NCBI GenBank assembly: GCA_014529385.2
Contig: CM043964.1
Coordinates: 138,284,529-138,348,528 of the forward strand
Reading direction: 5' to 3'
Length of the DNA: 64,000 nucleotides
DNA from: Adiantum capillus-veneris
Taxonomy: Eukaryota > Streptophyta > Polypodiopsida > Polypodiales > Pteridaceae
Numbering within the stretch: the stretch's first letter is position 1; every line of letters starts with the position of its first letter. This document shows, piece after piece, positions 1-10,766 of the stretch. The translations under genes and the position numbers were made by a program. The notes beneath the pieces are model-generated. The model saw only the letters and a list, made by a program, of their open reading frames with translations. It made no database searches and had not been told where the DNA came from.

Positions 1-274
1 TCTCCTCTTCTTGAAGGCGTGCCCTCAGGTCATCAGGAAAGCTCTGGAGATTGTACAAATATTTTCAGTAGCTTCCGGGTCCTAGTGTAATATAGAGAAG
101 TCAAGGCTGATCTCCCTATCGGAAAATGACTCATTTGACCCTTTTGACTGGTCGGGGGAGATTGTCAAAAAAGCAAATATCTTCAGACATCTGGGAGTCC
201 CCCTTGGGGGTGGACGTAACTTACAAGCAATGATTTGAGTGGATGCTTGAAAAAATCAAAACAAAAATGAGTAG

Positions 275-739
275 GTGGGAGTATGCTCTTCTCCCATTCC
301 CAAGTCGAATAAAAGTGATAAATACTTTATGCTTCCTTATATTGCCTTCACTAGCCCACTTCTCAAGATGGCTAAGTGTCACTGGAAAGAGTTCTTAAAA
401 CTAGTGAAAAGGTTTTTATGGAAAAACAACATGAAATCCTCCAGACCATGGCAATGGGCCCGTTGGGAATCAATTGCTCGGCCGGGGAATCAAGGAGGCC
501 TCAAAATTCTGAACCCTGTGGCACATGCAGAAGCTTCTTGCACCAAATTTGTTGTTTCCTTGGCTAAACAGGATCAAGTTTGGACTATCATGATTAAAAA
601 TATGATGGAAGCAGCTAAACTTGGCATGAAAGGTGGAATGTGGAGAGGGGTGGTGGTTCATGACAAGCTGTTAGCCCCGATGTGGGACTACCCTAAGAAT
701 GGGGGGCAGCTCAGGAGAATTGGTAAGAGAATGCAATAG
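275..739 (+). pseudogene. LINE reverse transcriptase, C-terminal fragment
   Basis: This frame carries the region after the RT catalytic core of plant L1-type elements: a basic stretch with FLWKNN, then WARWESIARP and GGLKILNP. In related LINEs these motifs sit between the RT thumb and the zinc-finger end. The upstream part of the domain lies in other frames from base 1, so the reading frame is broken. The apparent start codon is internal and has no meaning. The product would belong to LINE ORF2, which combines endonuclease and RT and works by target-primed reverse transcription. The endonuclease part lies outside the window. Confidence 0.7.
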
Positions 740-768
740 AGCAGCAGGAGTCTTAAAAGTGTGTGTGT

Positions 769-792
769 GGGGGGGGGGGGGGGGGGGGGGGG
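769..792 (+). repeat. poly-G run (24 bases) inside the LINE
   Basis: A run of 24 G follows a short (GT)n tract. It lies inside LINE coding sequence and shifts the frame. Runs of this kind are prone to sequencing-length error, so the exact length is uncertain. Confidence 0.9.
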
Positions 793-1143
793 AAACCAGA
801 TACTTCAAGAACTCCATTCTACATTGGTCCCCCTGGATTTCCAAAGTTATTTAACCGCCACAAATTCCCTATTTGGATAGAGACAACCAGGAAGCTGTGT
901 AATAAGGGTTTGAATCAACTGAGACACTTCTGGGATAGTGACAACAAGAGTTGGAAAACCATTGACCTTCTGGTTACCCAGTACCAATTGAATAGCTTGG
1001 AGGTCTTGCTGGTCCACAAAGTGATGAAAGAGCTTGACAATATAGTGATGCCTATCTGTGATTTGGAGTTTGACTGGAATGCCTAGACATGGTCTGGAAG
1101 CAGTCTCTTATGGAAACCCCATCCTAAAGACATCTACCATACA

Positions 1144-1590
1144 ATGATGCATAAGAAGAATTGCTCTAGCCCCCTTAACAAGATATGGAAAAAACAATGG
1201 GCGGAGGAAAGGTGGGAGCAAGTAATGGAGAACATCTGGAAGCCAAAGGTTCCGCAACACATGGAGTTATTCTTATGGAAGGTAATTTGGGGTGCTCTAC
1301 TAACGGGGGTGAAGATTCAGGAAAGAGGGATTGGGTCAGATCGATGCTTGGGGTGCAGGGTGGCTAGTGAAGATCTGGCCCACCTCTTCATGGATTGCCC
1401 AACTATCAAAGGCCTCGCAAGGAAAATATGCAAGTGGGTCCAAAGAAGATGGAAAATTGGTTTTTACAAGACTAATCTATTCCTTGGAGGGAAGAATTCA
1501 AGTGGTCATGCCATCCTCATCAGCACTCAAATCATCAGGTGCTTCATCCTACATAATATATGGCAGACAAGGAACCCGCCATGTGTTTGA
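1144..1590 (+). pseudogene. LINE ORF2 C-terminal zf-RVT-like domain
   Basis: The frame contains FLWKVIWGALLTGVKIQERG, then RCLGC and HLFMDCP. This is the arrangement of the zf-RVT zinc-binding domain that ends many plant LINE ORF2 proteins. The frame stops at 1590. The continuation (FEGGLEVASF near 1585-1620) lies in another frame, so one frameshift separates them. The same protein is encoded at 32763-33400 with scattered substitutions. The first part of the domain is shifted by the G run at 769-792 and by further indels. Function in the cell: none expected. Confidence 0.7.
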
Positions 1591-1957
1591 AGGAGGTCTT
1601 GAGGTGGCAAGCTTCGTAGAAATTATACAAGAAAGCAAAGCGCTAATATGGACGCTCGAACGCAAGCAACAATCGGAGGATTGGTCTAGGACTACTTGTG
1701 CCTTGTTGTCAGGAGAGGGCATGCCTAGGACGGGGGATAATCTTGGCTATCGGTAATTAAAAGATCTCAGAAGAACATGATAATGGACCTTATGTATCAA
1801 GGATAAATTGGTTGGGATGGCTGCCCTGATAGCCGGTGTAATTTGGGTCCCTGGCTGATGTCATGGCTCAATAGGAGCATGACAAGACCTTGTAACTATT
1901 TTGGTTGATTAATATAATTCACTCACAATTGTGAGTTTTGCTATTTAAAAAAAAAAG

Positions 1958-2130
1958 GTTTTTATTTTTCCTCGCAGTTTCACAAACAAGAGGGTACTAT
2001 AACAAAAATTGGGAAAAAAATTACATACTGAATATAAAAAGGGTATATTTTATTTGTAAAAGAATTACATATAAGGAGTTTTATAAATATTCCTTGAACA
2101 CATGCGATTTACAAAATTTATACATAGTGA
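1958..2130. other. AT-rich spacer
   Basis: AT-rich sequence between the LINE tail and the polypyrimidine block. I see no feature in it. Confidence 0.6.
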
Positions 2131-2360
2131 CCCCCCCGAGCCCCCCCCCCCCTCCTCTCTCTCTCTCTCTCTCTCTTCTCACCACACTTCCCTTCCCCCA
2201 TGGAAGCGCCCCCCACCCCCCCCTGTCTCTTTCCCCGCCCCCGCCTCAGTCCCCCCTCTCTCTCTTCCCCATGGGAAGCATCCCCCGTCCCCCCCCCCCT
2301 CTCCCTCTCTCTCTCTCTTCCCCCTCTCTCTCTCTTCCCTCTTGGGAAGCACTCCCCTTG

Positions 2361-2447
<87 letters not shown>

Positions 2448-2537
2448 CTTCTCACCCCCTCCCCTTCACTTGTGGGAAGTGCCGCCACCAGCCCTCTCTC
2501 TCTTCCCCCACCTCCTCCCCCCATGGGAAGCTCTCTC

Positions 2538-2617
<80 letters not shown>

Positions 2618-2726
2618 GGGAAGCCCCCCCTCTCTCTCTTCTCACCCCCCTCTCCTTCCCCCGTGTGAAGCGCCTCTCCCTCTCTCTCTTTTCTCACTCC
2701 CCTCCCCTATCCCCGTGGGAAGCGGC

Positions 2727-2780
<54 letters not shown>
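2131..2780 (+). repeat. 650-bp polypyrimidine block, (CT)n with C runs
   Basis: Nearly uninterrupted C and T on this strand. Pure (CT)n tracts (about 2360-2432, 2551-2613, 2731-2777) alternate with C runs and with a diverged unit ending in CCATGGGAAGC-like sequence near 2195, 2270, 2340, 2470, 2525, 2618, 2665 and 2715. The spaced GGGAAGC unit suggests an older tandem repeat whose spacers expanded by slippage. Long open frames here translate to Ser-Leu or Arg-Glu repeats and are not genes. Such tracts can form triplex DNA. Confidence 0.9.
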
Positions 2781-2932
2781 GGTGGGTCCAGTAGGACTGC
2801 ATGGCACATGTCCACATGGGCCCAAGGTGGTCCACCTGGCGTGCCATGCAGGCACCACAATTTGTGGTGCTATGTGGCATGCCATATGGACCACCGTGGG
2901 GCCATATGACATTCCACGTGGTAGGACACATG

Positions 2933-2992
2933 GACACGACCTCGTAGGGGTCCATGCATGGCTGTTTGCATGGATTGTAGGTGTCCTGCAGT
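2933..2992 (+). repeat. diverged 60-bp direct repeat, copy 1
   Basis: Starts with GACACGACC, contains GGGTCCATGCATGGCTG and ends with GCAGT. It pairs with 3257-3316 at about 80% identity by eye. The two copies flank the inverted-repeat element 2971-3217, which overlaps the end of this copy. Confidence 0.6.
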
Positions 2993-3217
2993 CAGTGTTC
3001 GAGAAAAGCCGTTTTCCCAAACATACAAAATTACTTTTCTTGAATTCACCAAGAGGAAATTTTTAAAAATAAGGTTACTTTTTAAAAAAAAAACTATTTT
3101 TTCTATTTTGGGGTGGAATTTCTCCTTTTGCACTTGCCCTCAACCGGCATTTTTGAAATAAAAAACAGCACGATATTAAGCTGAGACACATTTTTCCCGA
3201 ACACTGCCTACAATCCA
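2971..3217. mobile_element. small non-autonomous inverted-repeat element (MITE-like)
   Basis: The left end reads TGGATTGTAGG and, after 11 extra bases, CAGTGTTCGAGAAAA (2993-3007). The right end is the reverse complement, TTTTTCCCGAACACTG followed directly by CCTACAATCCA (3191-3217). The inverted repeats are about 26 bp long with one 11-bp gap. The 250-bp body is AT-rich and has no coding potential. CAGTGTTCG-type ends are common in hAT elements, but I find no clean 8-bp target duplication, so the superfamily is open. Confidence 0.5.
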
Positions 3218-3256
3218 CACCGGCAACCAGGTGGGGACCACATGAAATACCACATA

Positions 3257-3316
3257 GACACGACCATGCAAGGGTCCATGCATGGCTGCTCACATGGATT
3301 GCGGACGACCCGCAGT
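3257..3316 (+). repeat. diverged 60-bp direct repeat, copy 2
   Basis: Second copy of 2933-2992. Downstream, short inverted units of the form CATGGATTGC...GCAATCCATG recur (3292-3322 and 3358-3387). Each could fold into a small hairpin. Confidence 0.6.
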
Positions 3317-3412
3317 CCATGTGGACAGCCAGGCGAAGGTCCACATGTGGTTGCCCGCATGGATTGCAAGCGATCTGCAATCCATGCTAGCAACGACGCG
3401 TGGATCCCTGTT

Positions 3413-3434
3413 CCCCCCCCCCCCCCCCCCCCCC
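3413..3434 (+). repeat. poly-C run (22 bases)
   Basis: A single-base run in GC-rich sequence just before the TATA-like motif at 3517. The length is likely to vary between reads. Confidence 0.9.
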
Positions 3435-3516
3435 GGTCCAACCTCGCCCCGCCCCTCCCCTCGCTGCCTGCCCCCCTTGACCAACCGTGCCGCCCCTAGC
3501 CCCCCTCTCATTTGGC

Positions 3517-3524
3517 TATAAAAG
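3517..3524 (+). promoter_or_regulatory. TATA-box-like motif TATAAAAG
   Basis: TATAAAAG lies in an otherwise GC-rich stretch, followed by a CT-rich leader and then an ATG at 3802. Position and composition fit a plant promoter for the decayed gene that follows. A leader of about 250 nt is plausible. This is inference from the motif and context only. Confidence 0.4.
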
Positions 3525-3801
3525 AAATCCTTGTTTCTTTTTTTCTTTCTCACTCTCACTCTCTACATACCTACCTATTTATTGAGCGTTAGTGACCTCC
3601 ATCCATACTACCACTAACCTCCATCCATACTACCTTTCGCATTTCTTTACTTCTTTTTTATCTCCTTGCTTAAACCTTTGCTGTTTCTTTCCATCATTTT
3701 TTCTTTCAAACCTTCTCCCCCATCCTCAAATTTTCTATTCTCTCCTCTCACTTTCACTCTCCATCTTTTTTTTGAAAGCCATCACTCCAATCACAAAGAA
3801 A

Positions 3802-6446
3802 ATGCCAATCCTAACAAGAAAACAATCCAAAGGAGTGGACAGCCAAGAGGAGGTGAGGATCTAGACAACTCAAGAAGAAATTCCTGTGTACACCACTCAA
3901 GAGAGCGGTTTTTGTCTCGTAATGACATCTGTAGTTGGAGCGTCCGTATTGACGACAAGTGCTTGCCCCCCCTCAATGGGTATAGTCACATCAATGACCA
4001 TAGAAGCGAAAAACACGGGTAATGACCCTCTTACCGATCTCTTTGCATCTGGGATTGATAGCCATATCTCATCAGGCTAGATTGATGCTCATGTTGTGCC
4101 ATACGATCACCTGCTGCCATGCATTCCTCTATGTCGTCTTTTGGCCAATCCTGCCATTAGAACGAATGATGATTGTGTAGTTGAAGTAACCATATCTATG
4201 ATTGAAAGTGCTTCCCAGCCCAAGCTCGTTTCATTGTGTCCAAAGATTTTACGAGACAAGATCCTATACCATTCAATAGACATGGCACTTATGGGAGAAA
4301 GTAAGTGATGTCGGCCACATTTGATGACCAAATTAGAGACATTCCCAAGCTCTCTCACATGGAGGAGAAAATATTTATTGTATGGGATGGCAACCATTAG
4401 CTCCATGCATGGAAAGATTGGGCATTGCAAGAGCGGCTCGATGAATTCTATACACCGAAGGTTGACTGCACGATTGTGAAGTGTGATCTTGTAGAGATAA
4501 TGGATTTTGTTGTTGCTCGGTATGATCAACAAGTAAGTTTCATCACACTTCTATTTGTGCACGGGTTATTAATTGTTAATATAATTTTATATTTAAAAAT
4601 AGGGTGACACGAGTTCATGTGCCTCACACCACTGCCCATGACATATTTATGATGCAAAAATTAACGTTTGTCGACCCACAATCATTATTGGACAAATTCA
4701 ATGAAGAAGATAGGGCGAAAGCCAAGAGGGCGCTTCGTGAGACGGCAATGAACTATTCTAAATGGCTTAGACTATCTATGTCTTTGCTAGTGCAACTACT
4801 ATGGAAGGTATTTCTAATTTCTAAATTTATAATACACATGCATTAGGTAAGTACCTTTTCCTTGAAAATCACTTTGTTTTGACGATTTGTATCGTACGAA
4901 GAGTTTGATGCATTGTATCAGTTGAAGACAGAATTTTCTAGCCAAGGGGAGTAGAGAGTACCACATGCATGAAGAAGATTACAAAGCAACCTATGATTTG
5001 GCTTTGAAAGAGATCGAGAATTTTTTTTTGTGTGCAAGGGGCTAGAGATAGCAGTCATAGCTAATCTTGAGAATGGCACAATTTTTTCCCAAAAATTCAT
5101 CTCTTTTGTGGGGTGGGGAGAGATGGGTTGCAAAATGATCCCCTTCAGAGTCTTCAAGGTTGCATGGGCATGCATTAGTCTTGTGAAGTAAGTACTATCT
5201 GGTTTTGCAAGCACTATTTGTTCTCCTTAATCTATTAAAAATGTTATACAATGATAAATTGCAAAAAATGTCGCCTGATCGATATATTAGCCAAGGGCAA
5301 TGTGTCATCGGTGGAGGTATCTATTCCGACGCAGGAAAAGCCATTCTTGCAATGGTTGAGAATGCACGTGTATTGGTGACAGCTTGAAAGGTGAGCATAG
5401 TAAAATTAGAGTACATGGTTTAATCAAAGAATTCCACATCTTATACTTAGAGTGCAGGGGTGTATTGCGTGTGGCGGAGAAGATGGAGGTTGAGAACTCC
5501 ACGCTCAAGAAGCTATATGCACACACCGCACATGATTGTTGCATGTATCTTGGCAGAAGCACTTTGGCAAGGCTTTTGTGCACTGGAAGCAAGCCATATG
5601 AGCCACACACAGCACAAAGGAGCAGCCGCATTTTGCATGTACAGTCTGACACTTGCTATGCAGGTAGTGAACTATATAGGTTTATTAGGATGCAATATTA
5701 AAATCATGTGTTTTGAACGATGGAGTTATTCCTCTTGTTATTTGTAGATGGTGATTGGGTACCCTTAAGATAGGTCTTCACAGTCCATACCCCGAGCATC
5801 CCCACGATGCGTGGGTGGAGTCTAAGAGAGACAAGAGCGTTCTCTATCGCGGTGATTGGATAAAGAAGCTCCTTGGTAAGGAAACGTGGAGAGACTGTCC
5901 ATGGTTTTTTTGGACTATGCAGATGGCGAATTTCTCAAAGACGTAGCTAAAGTATACAATGGTAAGTAATATTTTTCTTGCTCAACTAATGTGTTTGGTT
6001 TGCTATAGTGTCCTCAAATTTTTTTGGACTTGTAGCATTGCACAAGAAGGTTAAGGGTAAGGGCAAAAGCGGAAGTGTCACCATCAATCAGCCTCCCACT
6101 GATGCCATTTCCCCTAGCATGACCAAGGGATGTCAAAGCCCAAAAATTGTAGTGGACAAACCTAAACAAGGTTAAGAAGAGAGGACGACCAGTCATCGAT
6201 GATCTTTCAAAGTTCTAGGAGGACTTCAAATTGAAAGAAGTGAGTATGGAGGTGGCGGGTCATATTATGAGCACAGTAATTCTGAACGTCACTTGGAGTC
6301 ACGGAGATCAATTCCTTCCTAGGCTTCGAGATCTCGAGGTCCCAAGTGAACCATATCCATTGCTACTAGACAAAGTGAGGGCAGTATGCCAGTCACTCAG
6401 TTTTGGTTTGGCCACTCGAACCACTTGCCTCCTTTTCACTAGGTAA
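3802..6446 (+). pseudogene. decayed multi-exon gene, unknown family; possible ParB-like motif and AT-hook
   Basis: I do not recognise the gene. Coding-like pieces on this strand are separated by short introns with GT-AG ends: 4533-4602, 5391-5457, 5664-5747 and 5962-6035 (67-84 bp). Near 4110-4260 a segment with IPLCRLLANP and a run of Val/Ile/Ser precedes, near 4370-4410, IFIVWDGNH-stop-LHAW. The order (a Pro-Asn segment, then DGNH) resembles the N-terminal ParB/Srx fold, in which a G-x-H-R motif binds nucleotide. That is a resemblance only, not an assignment. Near 6174-6195 KKRGRP is a typical AT-hook. In-frame stops (about 4399 and 6216) and at least two frame changes show it is dead, and the reading phase does not carry cleanly across the first intron. 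The start at 3802 (MPILTRKQ) is the first ATG after a TATA-like motif. Confidence 0.45.
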
Positions 6447-7947
6447 GAAATGCCACCACAAATAAATGCTTTTTTTAATAATTTTTTTGTAATATCTAAC
6501 ATTTGATTAAATTTTACGTTTGACAAAGTTTCGGCTCACTCTAATGTAAAAATGGCAAAAATTATAAGTGTTGGAGTAGTCCCAATACATCTTGAAGTAC
6601 TTGCTGATTTATACCATCCATGGAAGGCTCTCATGGATCCAAAAAACTCTTCCAAGTGAGTTTATGACACTTTGGCATCTAGTTTATATATGCACCCATC
6701 ACTATAGGGAAATCCTTACCTTTGTATTGGCACAATCAGTAATACTACTTCCTATGTTGTGTACTCTTGAGTTTCTCCTTCATGTTCTCCAACATTTTGT
6801 GCATTCATGTTGTCGTATTTTCAACAAATGCACCACTTCGCATCATGAAATTTTGAGTTAGGTTGATGATGAAAAATATAAAGTACTTTTAAATGTGCAT
6901 TTATGGTAGGCAATTTCAATCATTGTGAAGATCGAGGAAAATTTTGTATGTGCATCAAACAAAATTGGTGGCTTAATGCCAATGCTAAGAATTGATAAGG
7001 GATTTTCCAACTTTGGAAAATATTTCTTTCTCAACAATTTGGTTGAATTGATAGAAGTAAAGTTTTAATCTTTACATAAGTTTTGCTTAGGGACTTCAAA
7101 CCATAAATTATAGATCAAAGGACAAAATTATAGAGCTTTGTAGATGTCTTAAGCAACTTGGAGATATTCAAAGATTGGTTGGTTAATTGTGCATAATTTA
7201 CCTTCGTGTATTTTGTGTACCAATTAAAGAAAAATATGTGCCTAGCAAGAGATGATTCTAAGTTATAAGGATTCCTTTGAGATAAATGATTATGCTACAA
7301 GTTAGATCAATAGAGGAGAGGGGCTGATTAAATGTGGCAAAGAAACCATCCAAAGGTTTTATTGGTCACGGCTATCTAACTGTTCTGAGGTTATGGCATG
7401 GAAAGGGTTGGATTCTTGGATTGGGCACACTAAGATGATAGGTCCAAGGGACTTGTTGGTTAAAGTTTCCAATGGACCTTGCCTAAGGCCTTGCTTTTCC
7501 CTTTGAGAATGAAAGTATAATAAGGGGAAGTTGAACATGGCTTTCATAGGGTAGAAGCATGAGAGATGTATGGTAATAGATAGCTATAAGAAACAAGCTT
7601 CCCTTTCAAAAGATAGACTATGAGAAAAAGTTCTTCAAGATTGGAAGGGTTGAAACAAGTGACTAAGGACTCTTCTCAAATAAAAAAGTAAACGTAAAGC
7701 CTACCATAATCTAGTAGTTAAGGCTCAAGCTTTAGACATTTGAAGAACCAATAGAGTCGTCACTATGTTGTAGAAGTTTAGGTTTAGGTTCATGGAAAAC
7801 TTTGATGGTGATCACGGCTTGTGCATTTGGAAAATGCAAGATTTTCTGTGATACTTGAAGGTAAAGAGAGAATGGAGGGTTTTCCTAGAGAAGGAGAGGC
7901 ATTATATTTACTACTAGATGCCCTTGTGAGTGAGAGAGAGAGAGAGA
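6447..7947. other. AT-rich non-coding stretch
   Basis: The GTAAGA at 6441-6446 may be one more splice donor of the preceding gene, so further exons could lie here, but I cannot support any. The only repeat is a short (GA)n run at about 7931-7948. Confidence 0.5.
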
Positions 7948-10375
7948 TCATTTTTTCTTATGTGTGTCGTAAACATTAAAGCGAAAGAGGTTATCCATGG
8001 TGATAAAAATTGCACGAGAGAAAGGTTGATTCCAATAGTCCTTTATGATCTTTGACTGGAACATCTCTTTGTTGGCATGTGAGTCATACCATTCCTGAGT
8101 AAGAGATTTGTTGGTTACAGGTACTCCCATTTTGATATGGATAATTGTCTTCCTGTACCCGAAGTAGTCGTCAAAGAAACTAGATTCTTTTGGAAACACA
8201 TCCGGTGTGTCCCATCCCACTAAGTTGTGTACATTTGCACAATATGCAAGGTACTGAGGTCTGTTGTAGGCATTGTATAAAATTTTTACATTGCGAGGAC
8301 TATAGATCAGTGACTTTCCAAATAAGTAAAAGAATAACTTCCAGGCTACTGGGCTAAAGGAATGTCACTCATTGTTTTTGCACAGCCAGCCCAATACATT
8401 AAACATAACAATGTCAAAGCATCCCATAGCCATTACTAAAGGAAGTATGTTTTTGGCCATCCACGTTTCCTTTGTCGGTCTTAGGGTAAGTTCATAAGCA
8501 TTTATGTACAATATTTGATTAGTGACTACAATCTACGTTTCCAACTTAGATTGTACACATTCGATAATCCCAACAGGCGAGGGTTTATGCTAAGGTGGTC
8601 TAACTCGGGGTTCCTTGCAGCATAATGATACCAAGCTCCGAAGGTATTTGGTACAATGAAATTAGTAGACATCAATCTTTTCTTCTCTTCCCCGTTATGC
8701 GTGGTAATGAAAAGTCTTTGTACTTCCACTCCAGTTTGGAAATGCTCCTCCACCATAAGACAAGAGAGTATATCCGCCCATATCCCTCAACGTAAGATGT
8801 CAGTCATCTACACACACACCCCATCTTTCAAGTTAGTTAAAATTATAAAACCAAGAAACAAAATCAATTATTATATTCTCAAAAAAATATGTGTTATATC
8901 AAAATCAAATTTTTATAACCGCAAAAGACCAAAAAAATACATAGTGTTTCCAGGGAGAACATAAATATGAAAGGGTCCAATGAATCAATTTTTGGTTCCT
9001 ACAACTAAGGTTCTACCCCTATAGTTGTTCACATCTCGGGTGTCAAAGTTTAGCACTTCAACTTGTGCACTAAAAGTCATGTATTTCTTTTCATACCATT
9101 CTTCCCCCTATGATACATCCTTGGGTGATAATCTAGTAAAGCAGTTTACATGAGCATGTCGTTCATTTACATAAGATTTGTACAAGTATCTACTTGAGTT
9201 CACTGCTATTGGTTGTGCTCGGGCAAAGTCACTAATGCACCTTGGTTTCTTGTAGTAATCAAAGGTAATGGTGACATTGTGAGGGTTGTATTTGAGGATA
9301 GGTCCATAGACTCTATTGAACCAATCCTGGGTACATAATAGAATTGGTTTCCACCATTTGACTTCTTCCACACTCTAATTATGACCTTCTCACAAAAGAT
9401 GTATTTTTGGGGTTAACATAATGGCCTTCTTACTAAGTATGAATTCACAACTTGGTATGTTTAAAAGAGAGCATAAGTTAAGGGAAAGAACATATCCTTG
9501 CACTTTAACATCGCCTTCTTGGATCTTTTCCTTCACCCAAAGCTGTGGGTTGGTCATAAACCTATCAGAAACTTGTGTTCGATGTTCAGGCTAAGCTTCA
9601 ACATATAGCTCCCATGCTACGTAAGTGTAGGGTACAAGGTAATCTCTAGTCCCCTTTGAAACTCAAACCACTTCAATTCCCCAATGGAGACAGAATCCAA
9701 CCGCATAACACAAAAAGACTCTTTGTGAAAAGTCACTTGGGAGTTCATCTAGACAATTAAGAAGATCCATTTAAAACAAGACAATGAGAGAGAGAAAACT
9801 TAGTACACATGTGAACCAAAACTGAATCTACACTTCTTTTATTCATCCAAATTTGATTTTTATGATCTCATTACAATATTATGGGTATCTTGGAGCTAGT
9901 TATCTAAATATTCTTTTAACTCTCATAACAGGGTATTCTCTTAAACCTCCCACGCGATAATGTGGTCTGTAGTTATCTTCCAACTTTTCTTTACCTATGA
10001 TAGTTGCAAGAGCTTCAAACTTCTTGGCAATTTTGGAAATTCTTAAATTTGGGAACGCATTGCCAAGTAATAGAACATGTCTTCTAGGCCAAACCATATT
10101 CTAAGTTGAAGTAGTCTGAGGTTAGCAAACCAATCTCTTGGATTGTCGTCAATATAGATGAAGAATTGATGGAAGGGTTCTTGGTGACGGGTAAGGTAAC
10201 TACAGTCAACACTCTTCCAACAAGTTGTGCTCCCTGGTATGCCAAAGTTGGTCCTAATTTCTAAGTAAAAAAGTTCCCGTTCATCCCTGGAAAACCGTGT
10301 CGCCATATTGTTGAACACTATGGCCAAAACCTCATTCCCCTAGCTAAAGCATTCAGATTTCACTCTGGGAGCCAT
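7948..10375 (-). pseudogene. decayed gene of unknown family, reverse strand
   Basis: Long coding-like stretches follow one another on this strand but are cut by stops and frame changes. The likely start is MAPRVKSE at 10375, with a stop at codon 12. Recognisable blocks in order: MATRFSRDERELFYLEIR (about 10300-10245); a block near 10097-9900; MDLLNCLDELP to VEEVKWWKP (about 9773-9350), one frame with four stops; CFTRLSPKDV (9108-9140); an apparent intron (about 8990-8815) whose acceptor precedes MTDILR; then VGWDTPDVFPKE and FRFNVYDTHKK at the end (7948). Total length would be near 750 residues. I see no known domain. Most stops are TAG or TGA where CAG or CGA would restore the frame. A primer-binding-like site lies upstream at 10618-10632, so this could be cargo or a diverged gag of an LTR element. 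Confidence 0.5.
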
Positions 10376-10617
10376 TTGTTACTACAAAAACAAACATTCA
10401 AGGATATTACAACGATGTTGTTTGAACACTTCAACCATAACTCAAATCAACACTCCCACTCAAGAAGACAATTCAAACAAGTACCACCAACCAATGTCAT
10501 TTATAGATGCATCATGAATACAATATCTTTTTCTCAAACAGCATGCATGAATGTGTGCATGATGCATAACTAACCCAACTAGTATCAGGCTTTAGGGTAT
10601 CCCCATAACCTTAAGCA

Positions 10618-10632
10618 GTGGCTCTAATACCA
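10618..10632 (-). promoter_or_regulatory. primer-binding-site-like motif (tRNA-Met type)
   Basis: On the reverse strand this reads TGGTATTAGAGCCAC, one base away from the common plant retroelement primer site TGGTATCAGAGCCAC. Two bases above it, at 10635, the forward strand begins TGAGAGATACCCC, i.e. a reverse-strand sequence ending in TCTCA as an LTR would. The decayed reverse-strand gene begins 240 bp further in. The putative LTR cannot be followed beyond about 10740, where copia sequence begins. Confidence 0.45.
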
Positions 10633-10766
10633 GGTGAGAGATACCCCTCCCCACGGGTCTATGGACAGAATATACAATTTATACTTTTATACAATTTTCA
10701 GTATACATCAGAGTTGCGAAAGCATTTGCATAGGGCAGGAGTTCTCAGTGCCGATCAAGCATGGAT

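Larger units (their letters stand above)
1..1957 (+). mobile_element. L1-type LINE, 3' part, degenerate
   Basis: This is the 3' part of a non-LTR retrotransposon that enters from the left edge of the window. Translated in pieces it gives the end of a reverse transcriptase (HLGVPLG near 190-215, then a stretch with RWEYALLPFPSR near 265-305). A C-terminal zinc-finger-like domain of the zf-RVT type follows (RCLGC and HLFMDCP near 1340-1400). The 3' end is a short A run at 1948-1957. Several frameshifts and stops break the frame, and a 24-base G run sits inside it at 769-792. The segment from about 1003 to 1950 is closely similar to the LINE copy at 32763-33677, which fixes the 3' end. The family assignment rests on these motifs and is fairly secure. 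The element cannot be active. Confidence 0.85.

Noticed and set aside
1938-3066. Long open frames (up to 323 codons) across the polypyrimidine block, and matching reverse-strand frames
   Set aside because: They are translations of (CT)n and C runs (Ser-Leu, Pro or Arg-Glu repeats), open in several frames at once with no motif.
3517-3524. TATA motif as proof of an active host promoter
   Set aside because: The downstream reading frame has stops and frame changes, so the motif is listed only as possible remnant.
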